Source: Planctomycetota bacterium (GTDB lineage: Bacteria; Planctomycetota; Phycisphaerae; UBA1845). From it: 46,122 nucleotides of DNA. The notes under the pieces were generated by a model that was given only the letters and a program-made list of their open reading frames with translations, was not told the DNA's origin and did not search any database. Position numbers and translations under genes: made by a program. The stretch spans positions 1-46,122 of the forward strand of contig JAJRSP010000003.1 of the NCBI GenBank assembly GCA_024278775.1. Direction: 5' to 3'. The first letter of the stretch is position 1. Every line of letters starts with the position of its first letter. Of this stretch, positions 27,901 through 35,202 are shown piece after piece.

Positions 27901-29458
27901 TCACGCCGACGTGGCCCTAACCGGGCTGGCGACGCTCTGCTTTCTCGGGGCCGGGCACACGCAAGATTCAGGCGGACCCTATGAAGCTACCGTCGGTCGA
28001 GCCATTGATTGGCTGCTTGCGCAGCAGGCTCCGAACGGAGATCTGCGCGGCGATGAAACGATGTACACGCAGGGCATCGCGACCATCGCACTCGCCGAGG
28101 CGTTGGCAATGACGGATGACGAACGCCTGCGCGAACCAGTCGAGTGGGCCCTTCGGTTTATCCACGCCGCGCGGAGTCGTCACGAAGGCGGATGGCAATA
28201 CGATCCGACGCAGGCGAGTGACACATCCGTGCTGGGTTGGATGATGATGGCCATGAAGAGTGCGTCGACGGCCGGTCTGCCTGTGCCGCGAGATGCATTT
28301 GACGTTGGCACTGATTGGCTCGAACGGGTGAGTGATCCCGACCAGCCGGGTCTCTATCCCTTTCGTCCGGACCAACAGGCTTCGCCCGGCATGACGGCGG
28401 AATCGATGTTCGTTCAGCAGATCCTTGGCAAGACCGCCGCTGATCCGATCATGCAGGCGTCGGCCGACTATATCTTGGAGCACCTTCCCGATTGGGACCG
28501 CAACCCCGACACCTACTTCTGGTACTACGCTTCGCTTGCGCTCTTTCAGCATCAGGGACCGGCATGGACCACGTGGAATAACGCGTTGAAACGCGAACTG
28601 GTCGCGCATCAGCGCAAAGACGATCAAGCCGCGGGCAGTTGGGATCCGCAGGGTAATCAATGGTCCGAGCTTGGTGGCCGTGTCTATCAGACCGCGCTGT
28701 GTACGTTGATGCTCGAAGTGTATTACCGATACCTGCCGATGTATTCGAACGATGACCCGACGATTCCCGATCGGCCGGATGACGCCTTCGGTACGATTGC
28801 CGGCGTGGTGCGCGATGCCGATACCGGCAAGCCGCTCGTCGGCGCGACGGTGCGTCTGGACGTGCCGGATGGGGCACCGATCTTGGCACAGACCGACCGA
28901 GATGGGTTCTACTATCTTTGGACGCCGGAGCTGCCGCCGTTTTTTGCGTTGTCGGCGGCTCAGCAAGGGTATGTGCCGGAGTCTCTGAATGTCGACTCGA
29001 CGGCGTTGCGGCAGAGTGTGCTGGATGTGGATTTTGACCTACGGTCCGACCGTGGCGTAGTGTTCTCTACGGAAGCCGTGCCCGAGGTACACCACCTCGG
29101 CGACAATCGGTTCGACGGAAAAATCAACAGCCGGTTCCAGAAGCGAACCGAAGGTGCGGAGTACGGTTCGGAGTTTGTCATTACCTCCGAGCAGCTAGCG
29201 CGGCGCTTTCGTCGGGCCGAGGTGCGGCTGATGGCCAAGGGGGTGCAGCGGGGGCATTCGCTCTTCATCAATGGCATCATGCTGGACGATAAGCTGGAAC
29301 GCGCACCGCGTGATGGTAGCTTTGGTGATTTTCGTGCGCGTTTTGATCCGAACATACTTCGCGCCGGCACGAATACGATCGACCTGATCGCCAAACCGAG
29401 CAACACCGACATCGACGACTTCGAATTTGTCAACGTACAGATTCACCTGTTCCCGTAG
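24902..29458 (+). CDS. Giant membrane fusion: PD40 propeller, TM hairpin, linker, terpenoid-cyclase-like toroid
   Basis: A 1518-aa protein. Residues 5-23 are a membrane anchor. Residues ~60-340 carry about five WD40-like PD40 motifs ('DGRALYFYSDRAGSIGGYDLWV', shortened variants follow), as in TolB. Two membrane helices follow (~358-380 and ~397-420) with a basic loop (RRSGERR) between them, so both flanking parts should face the periplasm. A Pro/Glu/Val-rich linker spans ~430-950. Residues ~956-1280 form an alpha/alpha-toroid like the squalene cyclase/prenyltransferase repeat group. A carboxypeptidase-regulatory-like beta domain (~1297-1380) and a beta-rich tail complete it. It ends the ExbBD operon, 41 bases after the hydrolase-like gene, and may be the mechanical partner of the motor (inference). 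ATG 24905 is an equally good start. Confidence 0.82.
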   Translation: MMRRSLIVVGLVLLLGIGGTIAWRLWPMQRVFYTDADTIKAPTHAAAIRQILWQPPRYRPDLTRAFAADHVPFVTEDGLTLLFSRRDHGHPANIYYARKSASGWSEPVALTAVNSDSDDLGPVLSNDGRALYFYSDRAGSIGGYDLWVSYRHSGEAFEFDEAINLGAAVNSPFNDYAPAPTPDGDLLYFSSNRPPPEDELGEQARSATLHEDSFERTYDLYVSAVTGQRVGSARPLRTLNTPANEGAPAVSPVGDFLYFASDRAGGRGGFDLYRSRRLEGLLEAAHNLGETVNSAFHDLDPSVGHGGFDLYFSSDRSVGDPIAERDSPREYKLYHTISREVFVDSEVIQRAPIRWAAIWSAIWPNLLWMLTAFTLAVLLFTLMRRSGERRLSLLMRCLLGSVLAHLVLVMLLTIWGVTASIAGEYSRRGRIQIALASPATGQEVAAQITGGLTTLESPMIASPSFERAETPKERPVEASEARLEVSHQVVPVDPSPDVEMTLADAGATWQSESRAWSKPKALRPPSAEVSLSTPTESLRVSRQESTRKVSPSETPVEDVKRPEVVVTAEPQPTQSVAVELARLDQLPVMRKGLIERVVAGDAVVPKARVVDDLSVPRPTSDLPPAPGFPLATATAEKLPDVAEIRLDPSERTRTVPPLRITSHGGSGPIPDEFANIQPEATESAEDVGRSLAGSSLAQASDAIPVSATVTRPEVAVDITPSSAEPADVSTPQELVKMARATEGAVRVDPTVRPEVIRAETLPVHVEPSEMRFDRMDPVRAPSVVGEALMVSVRRGGELDKDIPFVPLAKPTAALAASVWPERKAIELPPVEEAREAQTFESKEPVERVAMADLRADVDSWLSQAVREVHRPHVDVELSREEVAVAPDTSFFPTPTVPDDLAPVKPVSYVATIPVDIPDDQKPMELDLELSPEESPPENAFLQRSAPNKMEIVERMGGSEATEAAVALALKWLAQHQDAEGFWNIRVFDERCGGCDHTQPIHADVALTGLATLCFLGAGHTQDSGGPYEATVGRAIDWLLAQQAPNGDLRGDETMYTQGIATIALAEALAMTDDERLREPVEWALRFIHAARSRHEGGWQYDPTQASDTSVLGWMMMAMKSASTAGLPVPRDAFDVGTDWLERVSDPDQPGLYPFRPDQQASPGMTAESMFVQQILGKTAADPIMQASADYILEHLPDWDRNPDTYFWYYASLALFQHQGPAWTTWNNALKRELVAHQRKDDQAAGSWDPQGNQWSELGGRVYQTALCTLMLEVYYRYLPMYSNDDPTIPDRPDDAFGTIAGVVRDADTGKPLVGATVRLDVPDGAPILAQTDRDGFYYLWTPELPPFFALSAAQQGYVPESLNVDSTALRQSVLDVDFDLRSDRGVVFSTEAVPEVHHLGDNRFDGKINSRFQKRTEGAEYGSEFVITSEQLARRFRRAEVRLMAKGVQRGHSLFINGIMLDDKLERAPRDGSFGDFRARFDPNILRAGTNTIDLIAKPSNTDIDDFEFVNVQIHLFP

Positions 29459-29527
29459 AGCACTTTCAGTAAACGTGCAACGGCTCGGAACACTCCCCGA
29501 GGGCGTGGCAAATCTTTTTGGCAACGG

Positions 29528-29565
29528 GTGCCCCCCTTCTTCGAGTACTCCCGAAGGGTGGGGGA
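29528..29565 (-). repeat. Dispersed palindromic repeat, copy 2
   Basis: On the minus strand it reads GTCCCCCACC, inner stem CTTCGGG / CTCGAAG with an AGTA loop (one G-T wobble), then AAGGGGGGCACC. It has the same outer arms as the other copies and the same inner-stem version as copy 4. It lies about 70 bases after the giant fusion gene. Confidence 0.7.
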
Positions 29566-29652
29566 CCTGTCTGCGTGCGTACTCGCACAGGCAGGCAGAC
29601 TTCGCATGAAATACTCCGTTCGCCGCCCAAATCGTTATCCCTCCGTTTTCTT

Positions 29653-29687
29653 CCCCCACCCTTTGCCTTGAGGCAAAGAATGATTCC
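29653..29687 (+). repeat. Dispersed palindromic repeat, copy 3
   Basis: CCCCCACC, inner stem CTTTGCC / GGCAAAG with a TTGA loop, then AATGATTCC. The inner stem equals copy 1; the right outer arm has decayed (GATTCC for GGGGCACC). It faces copy 2 in inverted orientation about 90 bases away. Confidence 0.7.
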
Positions 29688-29919
29688 ATGAAAGGGAGGC
29701 ACCCGCCGACGGTTTTGGTCACCTATGGACCGAGCGTCGGATAATCAATCCTGTTCACGCCGGGGTGCCGCATAGTTATCACACGTGAGCGAGTTTCGCG
29801 GTTTTTTCTCCTGCCGGGTTGATCGGGTTTGCCTTTGTGCGAATGATATGGTAACCGCCCGAGTCATCCACGGCTCACGGGGAAGCCAACGGAACGGGCG
29901 ATGCGTGGGAACGAGAGTG

Positions 29920-30156
29920 ATGAACCACACAGGTCAAGGATTACGTGGGTGGGCTCGGCGAATCCGTCGCGATCAACACGGTGCCGTGGCTACGGAATAC
30001 GCGGTTCTTCTGGGGTTGGTAATCGTTGTGGTCGTGGCCGCAGCCAGCGTGCTCTGTGGTCACGTCGACAAAACGACCAGCACCATATCGCGCAACATAG
30101 CCGCAGAGAGTGGAATGAGCTTTGTGTCATACTCCGACACTTCGTCGGTGAACTGA
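29920..30156 (+). CDS. Flp-family type IVb pilin
   Basis: A 78-aa prepilin-like protein. The leader 'RRIRRDQHG' is followed directly by 'AVATEYAVLLGLVIVVVVAAAS', the Flp signature with cleavage after Gly and Glu at mature position 5 next to Tyr. Such pilins build tad-type adhesive fibres. No tad/cpa assembly gene is in the window, so it stands alone. ATG 29920 is used because it gives a short leader of ordinary length; the in-frame GTG directly before it is possible. The gene converges on fabI with only 13 bases between stops. Confidence 0.8.
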   Translation: MNHTGQGLRGWARRIRRDQHGAVATEYAVLLGLVIVVVVAAASVLCGHVDKTTSTISRNIAAESGMSFVSYSDTSSVN

Positions 30157-30169
30157 CGGTTTGTCCCGC

Positions 30170-30949
30170 TTACAACCCGACGGTGTTGTATCCGGCATCT
30201 ACAAAGATGTTCTCACCGGTGACGCCACTGGACAGGTCGCTCAGGAGATAGGTGGCCGTCTTACCCACTTCGTTCGCGTCGATGTTGCGACGGAGCGGGG
30301 CTTTTTGTTCCACCCACTGAAAAATCTCGTCGATGCCGCCGACGGCCATCGCGGATAATGTCTTGACCGGTCCGGCGCTGATCGTGTTCACCCGAATGCC
30401 GTATGCACCGAGTTCGAGAGAGAGATAGCGCGTACACGCTTCGAGGGCCGCCTTGGCGACTCCCATCACGTTGTAGCCGGGGACGGCCTTGTCGCTACCG
30501 TAGTAGGTCATGGCGATGATGGAGCCGCCGCGCGGCATCAGCGATTTCGCCCGACGCGCCATCGACACCAGCGAATAGGCGGAGATGTCGAGTGCCTGCG
30601 CAAACGTCTCTCGGGGTGTCTCAGCAAACATGCCGGGCTTGAGATAGGTGCGATCCGCATAGGCCACCGAGTGAACTAAAAAATCGATCGTGTCGAACCT
30701 CTCCTTCACCGCGGCGAAGGTCTTGTCCAGATCATCATCACAGGAGACATCGCACGGCAGCATCCACGGGTCGGTCACACCCACGCCCGACAGCGCCTTG
30801 TTGACGCGACGTTCATTTTTTTCTCCCGGCAAGTAGGGAAACGCGCACGTCGCCCCTTCGTCCATCGCCACCTTACCAATGTGGCAAGCAATGCTGCGAT
30901 CATTGGCGATTCCAAACACAAGCCCCTTGCGGCCATCAAGCAGTCCCAT
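30170..30949 (-). CDS. fabI: Enoyl-[acyl-carrier-protein] reductase FabI
   Basis: NADH-dependent reductase that completes each fatty-acid elongation cycle, a cytoplasmic short-chain dehydrogenase relative. 'KGLVFGIANDRSIA' is the FabI cofactor motif. Catalytic residues fit the family spacing: Y149, Y159 and K166 in 'YYGSDKAVPGYNVMGVAK'. 259 aa is a normal length. The second of two adjacent ATGs (30949) is taken because GGGAG lies 7 bases upstream. It follows uppS on the minus strand by 136 bases and may share its transcript. Confidence 0.95.
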   Translation of the reverse strand: MGLLDGRKGLVFGIANDRSIACHIGKVAMDEGATCAFPYLPGEKNERRVNKALSGVGVTDPWMLPCDVSCDDDLDKTFAAVKERFDTIDFLVHSVAYADRTYLKPGMFAETPRETFAQALDISAYSLVSMARRAKSLMPRGGSIIAMTYYGSDKAVPGYNVMGVAKAALEACTRYLSLELGAYGIRVNTISAGPVKTLSAMAVGGIDEIFQWVEQKAPLRRNIDANEVGKTATYLLSDLSSGVTGENIFVDAGYNTVGL

Positions 30950-31085
30950 CATTTTGCTCCCGGAGTAGGTTGCCGTACGACTTCGGGCCGGATTTTCCGA
31001 CATTTTCGACGCCTTGGCAAGAGACGCGGTCACCCGGCGCGCTACGGACCGGCATGACCGTTACAACGGCACCATCACGGTCGTG

Positions 31086-31847
31086 CTAAGTCGTGGGTGA
31101 TTCCACATCGCCGAAGCGCCGCTCGCGCCGGGCGAAGTCCTGGACGGCTTCATTGAGATGCTGCCCGGTGAAGTCGGGCCAGAGCACCGGACAAATATGA
31201 ATCTCCGTGTAGCTCATCTGCCAGAGAAGAAAATTGCTGATGCGCCGCTCGTTGGCGGTACGGATCAGCAGGTCCGGGTCGGGCAAACCGGCCGTGTAGA
31301 GCGAGCCGGAGATCAACGACTCATCAATGCGCTCCGGATCGAGCGTGCCGGCCCGTACGTCCGCGGCGATGCTGCGCACCGCATCGATGATCTCGTCACG
31401 CGAGCCGTAATTCAGCGCGAGGCAAAGCCTCAGCCCCGTGTTGTCGGCGCTCATCGAGACGGTCTCATCCATTTCCCTCAGTACGTTCTCAGGAAGTTCC
31501 TCTCGCCGACCGAGGTGAAGAAAACGCACGTTGTTGGACATGATCGTGTCTCGTTCGGCGACAAGGTACCAGGCGTACAAACCCATCAGAAACTCGACTT
31601 CATCCTCCGGCCGCTTCCAGTTTTCCGTGCTAAAACTAAATAGCGTGAGTGTGTCGATACCCAGTCGGGCGCAGTGAGTGACGATCTTGCGGACGGTCGT
31701 GGCCCCGCGTTCATGCCCGGCCACGCGCGGCAACCCCCGCTCCTTCGCCCACCGACCGTTGCCGTCCATGATGATCGCGATATGTCGAGGCAACTGTTCG
31801 GGCGTGAGCCCTACGGTATGTGGCACGTCGAGAGGTGGCTCGGTCAT
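31086..31847 (-). CDS. uppS: Isoprenyl (undecaprenyl) diphosphate synthase
   Basis: Makes the C55 lipid carrier for cell-wall glycan synthesis from farnesyl and isopentenyl diphosphate. Family motifs are 'IIMDGNGRWAKERGL' with the metal-binding D28, 'LFSFSTENWKRP', and 'RISNFLLWQMSYTEI'. Length 253 aa is typical. ATG 31847 begins a normal N-terminus; a longer frame from 32018 lies inside purA. It begins 10 bases after the purA stop and has no strong ribosome site, so translation may depend on coupling to purA. Confidence 0.95.
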   Translation of the reverse strand: MTEPPLDVPHTVGLTPEQLPRHIAIIMDGNGRWAKERGLPRVAGHERGATTVRKIVTHCARLGIDTLTLFSFSTENWKRPEDEVEFLMGLYAWYLVAERDTIMSNNVRFLHLGRREELPENVLREMDETVSMSADNTGLRLCLALNYGSRDEIIDAVRSIAADVRAGTLDPERIDESLISGSLYTAGLPDPDLLIRTANERRISNFLLWQMSYTEIHICPVLWPDFTGQHLNEAVQDFARRERRFGDVESPTT

Positions 31848-31857
31848 AGTGGTTCGT

Positions 31858-33201
31858 TTACGCGGTCGTCGTCTCTGGAGACGGGATGAAGTCACGCAGA
31901 GGCCCGCGGAGGAGCACCTGCGACCTTTCGGGGCCGATCCCGATGATCGACACGTGGGCGCCCAACAGCCCCTCGATACGTTCAATATAGTCACGCGCTG
32001 GCTGCGGTAAGTCCTCAAAAGATCGCACCGAGCGAAGATCGCCCGCCCAACCCGGCATGAACTCGATCACCGGCTCGGCCGCCTCAAGCTGCGAGGCATG
32101 GGCCGGTGGTGCCGAGAGGTTTTTCCCATGAAGTTGGTAGGCCACGCAGATCCCCACCCGGTCAAAGCCGCCGAGTGTGTCCAAGTGCATCAACGCGATG
32201 TCGGTCGTGCCGGTGAGACGCACCGCGTGCCGACCGCTTACCGCGTCAAACCACCCGCATCGCCGTGGTCGCCCCGTGGTGGTGCCGAATTCATGACCCT
32301 GCGTGCGGATGCGGTCACCCGTATCGTCGGTGAGCTCGGACACGAACGGTCCGGAACCGACGCGCGTGGCGTAGGCTTTCATCGTCCCGATGACATACGA
32401 GATCATCGCCGGCGACACCCCGGCCCCGTTGCCGATCCCGTGCGGTCCCGTGCTGCTCGAAGTCACGAACGGATAGGTGCCGTGGTCGACATCGAGCAAA
32501 GTGCCGTTTGCCCCCTCAAAGAGTACCGTGTTGTTTTTGTCCATGGCGTCGTGCAAGAACGAGGTGGTATCGCAGATGAGATCGGTGAGCCGTGCCTTGG
32601 CCACCATGACATCCGCCATCACAGCGTCGGCATCGAGACCGCCGTCGTCGCCGAACACCGCGCGTAGCATCAACCGCCGCCGTTCGACAATCGACCGAAC
32701 GCGCTGCCCAAGATCGGGATCATGAATCAGGTCGGTAAACCGCACAGCCGTCGTGCGTTTCATCTTGTCGGCGTAGCAGGGGCCGATGCCGCGTGCCGTC
32801 GTGCCGATTTTTTTATCGCCACCGGCTTGGTGTTCCCCAAGTTGATCTTCCAGCTTGTGATACGGAAGGACCAAATGCGCGCGATCGCTAATCTTGAGCC
32901 GCCCACCCACATCAATACCGCGTGCGGCAAGTCCATCCATTTCGGATATCAACTGGACAGGGTCCACCACCACACCAGGACCGATCACACTGGTCATCGT
33001 GTCGTGTAATACGCCGATCGGGAGGAGGTGCAACGCAAACTTCTCGTCGCCCACGCAAACGGTATGACCTGCGTTGGCCCCGCCGTTGAACCGCACCACG
33101 ACATCGAACGCGGGGCAAAGCAGATCAACCACCTTGCCCTTGCCCTCGTCGCCCCAGCCGAGGCCGAATACGCAGGTGTGTTTGCGAGCCGTCTTCGTCA
33201 T
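31858..33201 (-). CDS. purA: Adenylosuccinate synthetase PurA
   Basis: Catalyses the GTP-dependent first step from IMP to AMP. 'FGLGWGDEGKGKVVDLL' is the N-terminal GTP/IMP signature, 'RFNGGANAGHTV' and 'GTTARGIGPCYADK' follow in the expected order, and 'GRPRRCGWFDAV' near the C-terminus. Length 447 aa is normal. ATG 33201 (MTKTARK) is preferred to ATG 33276 and 33324, which would add a non-conserved leader running into a terminator hairpin at 33283-33309. It heads a minus-strand group with uppS and perhaps fabI. Confidence 0.95.
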   Translation of the reverse strand: MTKTARKHTCVFGLGWGDEGKGKVVDLLCPAFDVVVRFNGGANAGHTVCVGDEKFALHLLPIGVLHDTMTSVIGPGVVVDPVQLISEMDGLAARGIDVGGRLKISDRAHLVLPYHKLEDQLGEHQAGGDKKIGTTARGIGPCYADKMKRTTAVRFTDLIHDPDLGQRVRSIVERRRLMLRAVFGDDGGLDADAVMADVMVAKARLTDLICDTTSFLHDAMDKNNTVLFEGANGTLLDVDHGTYPFVTSSSTGPHGIGNGAGVSPAMISYVIGTMKAYATRVGSGPFVSELTDDTGDRIRTQGHEFGTTTGRPRRCGWFDAVSGRHAVRLTGTTDIALMHLDTLGGFDRVGICVAYQLHGKNLSAPPAHASQLEAAEPVIEFMPGWAGDLRSVRSFEDLPQPARDYIERIEGLLGAHVSIIGIGPERSQVLLRGPLRDFIPSPETTTA

Positions 33202-33282
33202 CAAACGCCCGTCCGCGTCCGGGTGGTAAGCAAGGTCCAGGCATCGCCCATTCGTGAGCTTGCCGCCCCGTGACATGGGCAG

Positions 33283-33309
33283 AAAAAAAGGGCCACACAC
33301 CTGCGGCCC
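33283..33309 (-). terminator. Intrinsic terminator hairpin in the purA leader
   Basis: On the minus strand an 8-base stem GGGCCGCA / TGTGGCCC (one G-T pair) with a GGTG loop is followed at once by seven T residues. This is the best intrinsic terminator in the window. It lies 82 bases before the purA ATG and only about 17 bases after the predicted transcription start, so it would attenuate purA unless bypassed. Confidence 0.75.
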
Positions 33310-33332
33310 GAAATCAGTCACCACTTTTTCGG

Positions 33333-33361
33333 ACCGTATCGGCCGGGACGGCTCGTGTCAA
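33333..33361 (-). promoter_or_regulatory. Sigma70-type promoter of purA
   Basis: On the minus strand a perfect -35 TTGACA (33361-33356) and a -10 TACGGT (33338-33333) are separated by 17 bases. Predicted transcription start is near 33326, leaving a leader of about 125 bases before purA that contains the terminator. Confidence 0.55.
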
Positions 33362-33608
33362 CGATATGAGTACCGCGTTCCATAAGTTCCACGACTACCT
33401 GAGCTGCGGGCTTCAGCCCGCGCGGTTTCGAGGATTCGTGCGAGTCTCGGCATTCCATCGCCGCGCAAGCTAACGCATGCGGTTCTGGGGGAGATATCAT
33501 AGTCGCAATAGTTGTGAAACATGGTTCCAGGGCCCTACGTCGATTTCATCATGCCCCCCACGCCACCGTACATCAACAAAATTCACAGGATATGGGTCCA
33601 GGCGGCTC

Positions 33609-33661
33609 GATTTATCATAATTGTAGTCGAATTAACTTGATCTGACGGATGATTTATCATA
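33609..33661 (+). repeat. Direct repeat GATTTATCATA upstream of glnA
   Basis: GATTTATCATA occurs at 33609-33619 and again at 33651-33661, 42 bases (about four helical turns) apart. The second copy runs into the glnA -10 box. The same-face spacing would suit a regulator contacting both copies; alternatively they are two start sites. Confidence 0.45.
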
Positions 33662-33665
33662 TTAT
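33637..33665 (+). promoter_or_regulatory. Sigma70-type promoter of the glutamine synthetase gene
   Basis: TTGATC (33637-33642) and TATTAT (33660-33665) with a 17-base spacer in an AT-rich stretch, giving a start near 33672 and a leader of about 46 bases. Confidence 0.6.
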
Positions 33666-33717
33666 CGTGCAAACTTAGTATTATTGTCGTTTCTATGGCT
33701 GTTTGGAGGTGCGATAC

Positions 33718-35160
33718 GTGGATACGAATGAACTGCGGAAGTTCCTGAAAATCCCTTACGATGAGTTAGAGGAGCGTAACCTCGAGGCCAAGCGGCAGCG
33801 GCACGAACGCGTCGATCGGGGCATGGTCGAGGAGGCTCGTCGGAAGTACCTCGCCGAGGAAAAGCGGATCAAGGCCGTCACCGTCTGCTTTTCGGACTTG
33901 GAGGGGCGGTTCCACATGCTGGATTACGATAAGAAGTTCCTGCTCGACTCGGCCGATAACCTCACATTTGACGGCTCGTCGATCCACGGGTTTTCCAACA
34001 TCTCCGAGTCGGATCTGAAGCTGATGATCGATTGGCCGGCGTTCTATTGGCTGCCGGCCGACATCTTCGGGCCGGGCAAAGTCATCGTTTTCGGTGAGGT
34101 GCAGGGACAGGACGGCTCTCCCTATGCCAACGATTTCCGTTCGCGCCTGCGCCACTACACTGATGAGCTATTCAAAAACGAAGGCATGACGCTGCACGTC
34201 GCTCCGGAGATCGAGGGTTTTTTGTTTCAAGGCACCGATGCCGAGCGTCACTATCACGAACACGGCCAGTTCGAGTTCGTGTCGACCGGTGGCTATTACC
34301 ACTCGTTGCCGCAGGATCCGTTGCGCCAGTTCATGGACCGGGCCGCCGAGGCGCAGCGCGCGATGGGGCTGTCCAACGAAAAGGATCACCCCGAGGTCGC
34401 CCCATCTCAGTTTGAGATGAACTTTTGCTATGCCGACGCGGTGGTCGCGGCCGATCAGATTCAGCTCTACAAACTCACCTGCCGACAGGTGGCGCGCATG
34501 TTCGGGCTGACGGCATCGTTTCTGCCGAAGCCGGTCGCGGGCGTCAACGGCAACGGCATGCACTGTAACATGTCCCTCTCGAAAAACGGCAAAAACCTGT
34601 TCTACGACAAGAACGGACGTGATGGGATTTCAGACTATGCGTGGACGTTCGTCGAACGGATTCTCAACAACGCCGTGGACATCTGCCTGGTGCTGAACTC
34701 CAGCGTCAACGGCTACCGGCGGCTCGATCCGAACTTTGAAGCGCCGAATCAGATCAAGGCCTCGGCGACGAACCGGGCCTCGATGATCCGTATTCCGCTG
34801 GGCAATGAGCGGTCCGCGCGGGTCGAGTTGCGATCCGTCGCGCCGGACGCCGGCCCCTATCTGCTGTTTTACGCGCTGGCCAGAGCGGGTCTCGAAGGGC
34901 CGCTGCCGGACCCGGCCGAGGCGGAAGGCAAACGCGCGCGGACGCGGTTTCTCCCCGACAACATCCACGACGCGATCCGCCTGTTCAAAGCGAGCCGGCT
35001 CAGCGCGGAGATACTCGGCGACAACGTACACGGCAAATACATCGAACTGAAACAGGCGTCGGCCGACCGCTGCCCGAAAGAACTGGGGAGCCGAGTCAAA
35101 CGCGAAGAGATCATGTTCCACCACGAGGTGACCAACCAGTGGCTCTGGAGCCAGTTTTAG
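33718..35160 (+). CDS. glnA: Glutamine synthetase
   Basis: Joins ammonia and glutamate with ATP to form glutamine, in the cytoplasm. 480 aa. Conserved elements appear in order: 'VTVCFSDLEGRFHML', 'FDGSSIHGF', 'APEIEGFL', 'EVAPSQFEMNF', 'PKPVAGVNGNGMHCNMSL', 'NRASMIRIP' and 'RVELRSVAPDAGPYL', covering ATP, glutamate and metal sites. The N-terminus has a charged ~45-residue extension before the core. The tyrosine-containing adenylylation loop of enteric enzymes (consensus NLYDLPPEE) is not visible, so control by GlnE-type adenylylation is unlikely. GTG 33718 is chosen because GGAGGT lies 7 bases upstream; the TTG at 33703 overlaps that site. Confidence 0.92.
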   Translation: MDTNELRKFLKIPYDELEERNLEAKRQRHERVDRGMVEEARRKYLAEEKRIKAVTVCFSDLEGRFHMLDYDKKFLLDSADNLTFDGSSIHGFSNISESDLKLMIDWPAFYWLPADIFGPGKVIVFGEVQGQDGSPYANDFRSRLRHYTDELFKNEGMTLHVAPEIEGFLFQGTDAERHYHEHGQFEFVSTGGYYHSLPQDPLRQFMDRAAEAQRAMGLSNEKDHPEVAPSQFEMNFCYADAVVAADQIQLYKLTCRQVARMFGLTASFLPKPVAGVNGNGMHCNMSLSKNGKNLFYDKNGRDGISDYAWTFVERILNNAVDICLVLNSSVNGYRRLDPNFEAPNQIKASATNRASMIRIPLGNERSARVELRSVAPDAGPYLLFYALARAGLEGPLPDPAEAEGKRARTRFLPDNIHDAIRLFKASRLSAEILGDNVHGKYIELKQASADRCPKELGSRVKREEIMFHHEVTNQWLWSQF

Positions 35161-35202
35161 GATCGAGCCGTTACGGTCGGATGGGCAATGGATACCCGGA
35201 AG

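Larger units (their letters stand above)
29459..29919. other. Repeat-bearing intergenic region
   Basis: About 460 bases without a credible gene. It contains two copies of the dispersed palindrome in opposite orientation (29528-29565 minus, 29653-29687 plus) and between them a third hairpin, CTGTCTGC-GTGCG / CGCAC-AG-GCAGGCAG at 29567-29598. The rest, 29690-29919, shows nothing distinctive apart from being the leader of the pilin gene. Confidence 0.6.
33202..33717. other. Divergent regulatory region purA / glnA
   Basis: About 515 bases between divergent purA and glutamine synthetase genes. It holds the purA promoter and leader terminator (33283-33361), a GC-rich palindrome GCGGGC-TTCA-GCCCGC at 33406-33421, a direct repeat GATTTATCATA (33609, 33651), and the glnA promoter. 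The last ~110 bases are markedly AT-rich compared with the rest of the window. No gene is seen. Confidence 0.6.

Noticed and set aside
33406..33421. GC-rich palindrome GCGGGC-TTCA-GCCCGC as a terminator or REP element
   Set aside because: It has no T-run and occurs once in the window, so neither role can be supported; only noted within the intergenic entry.
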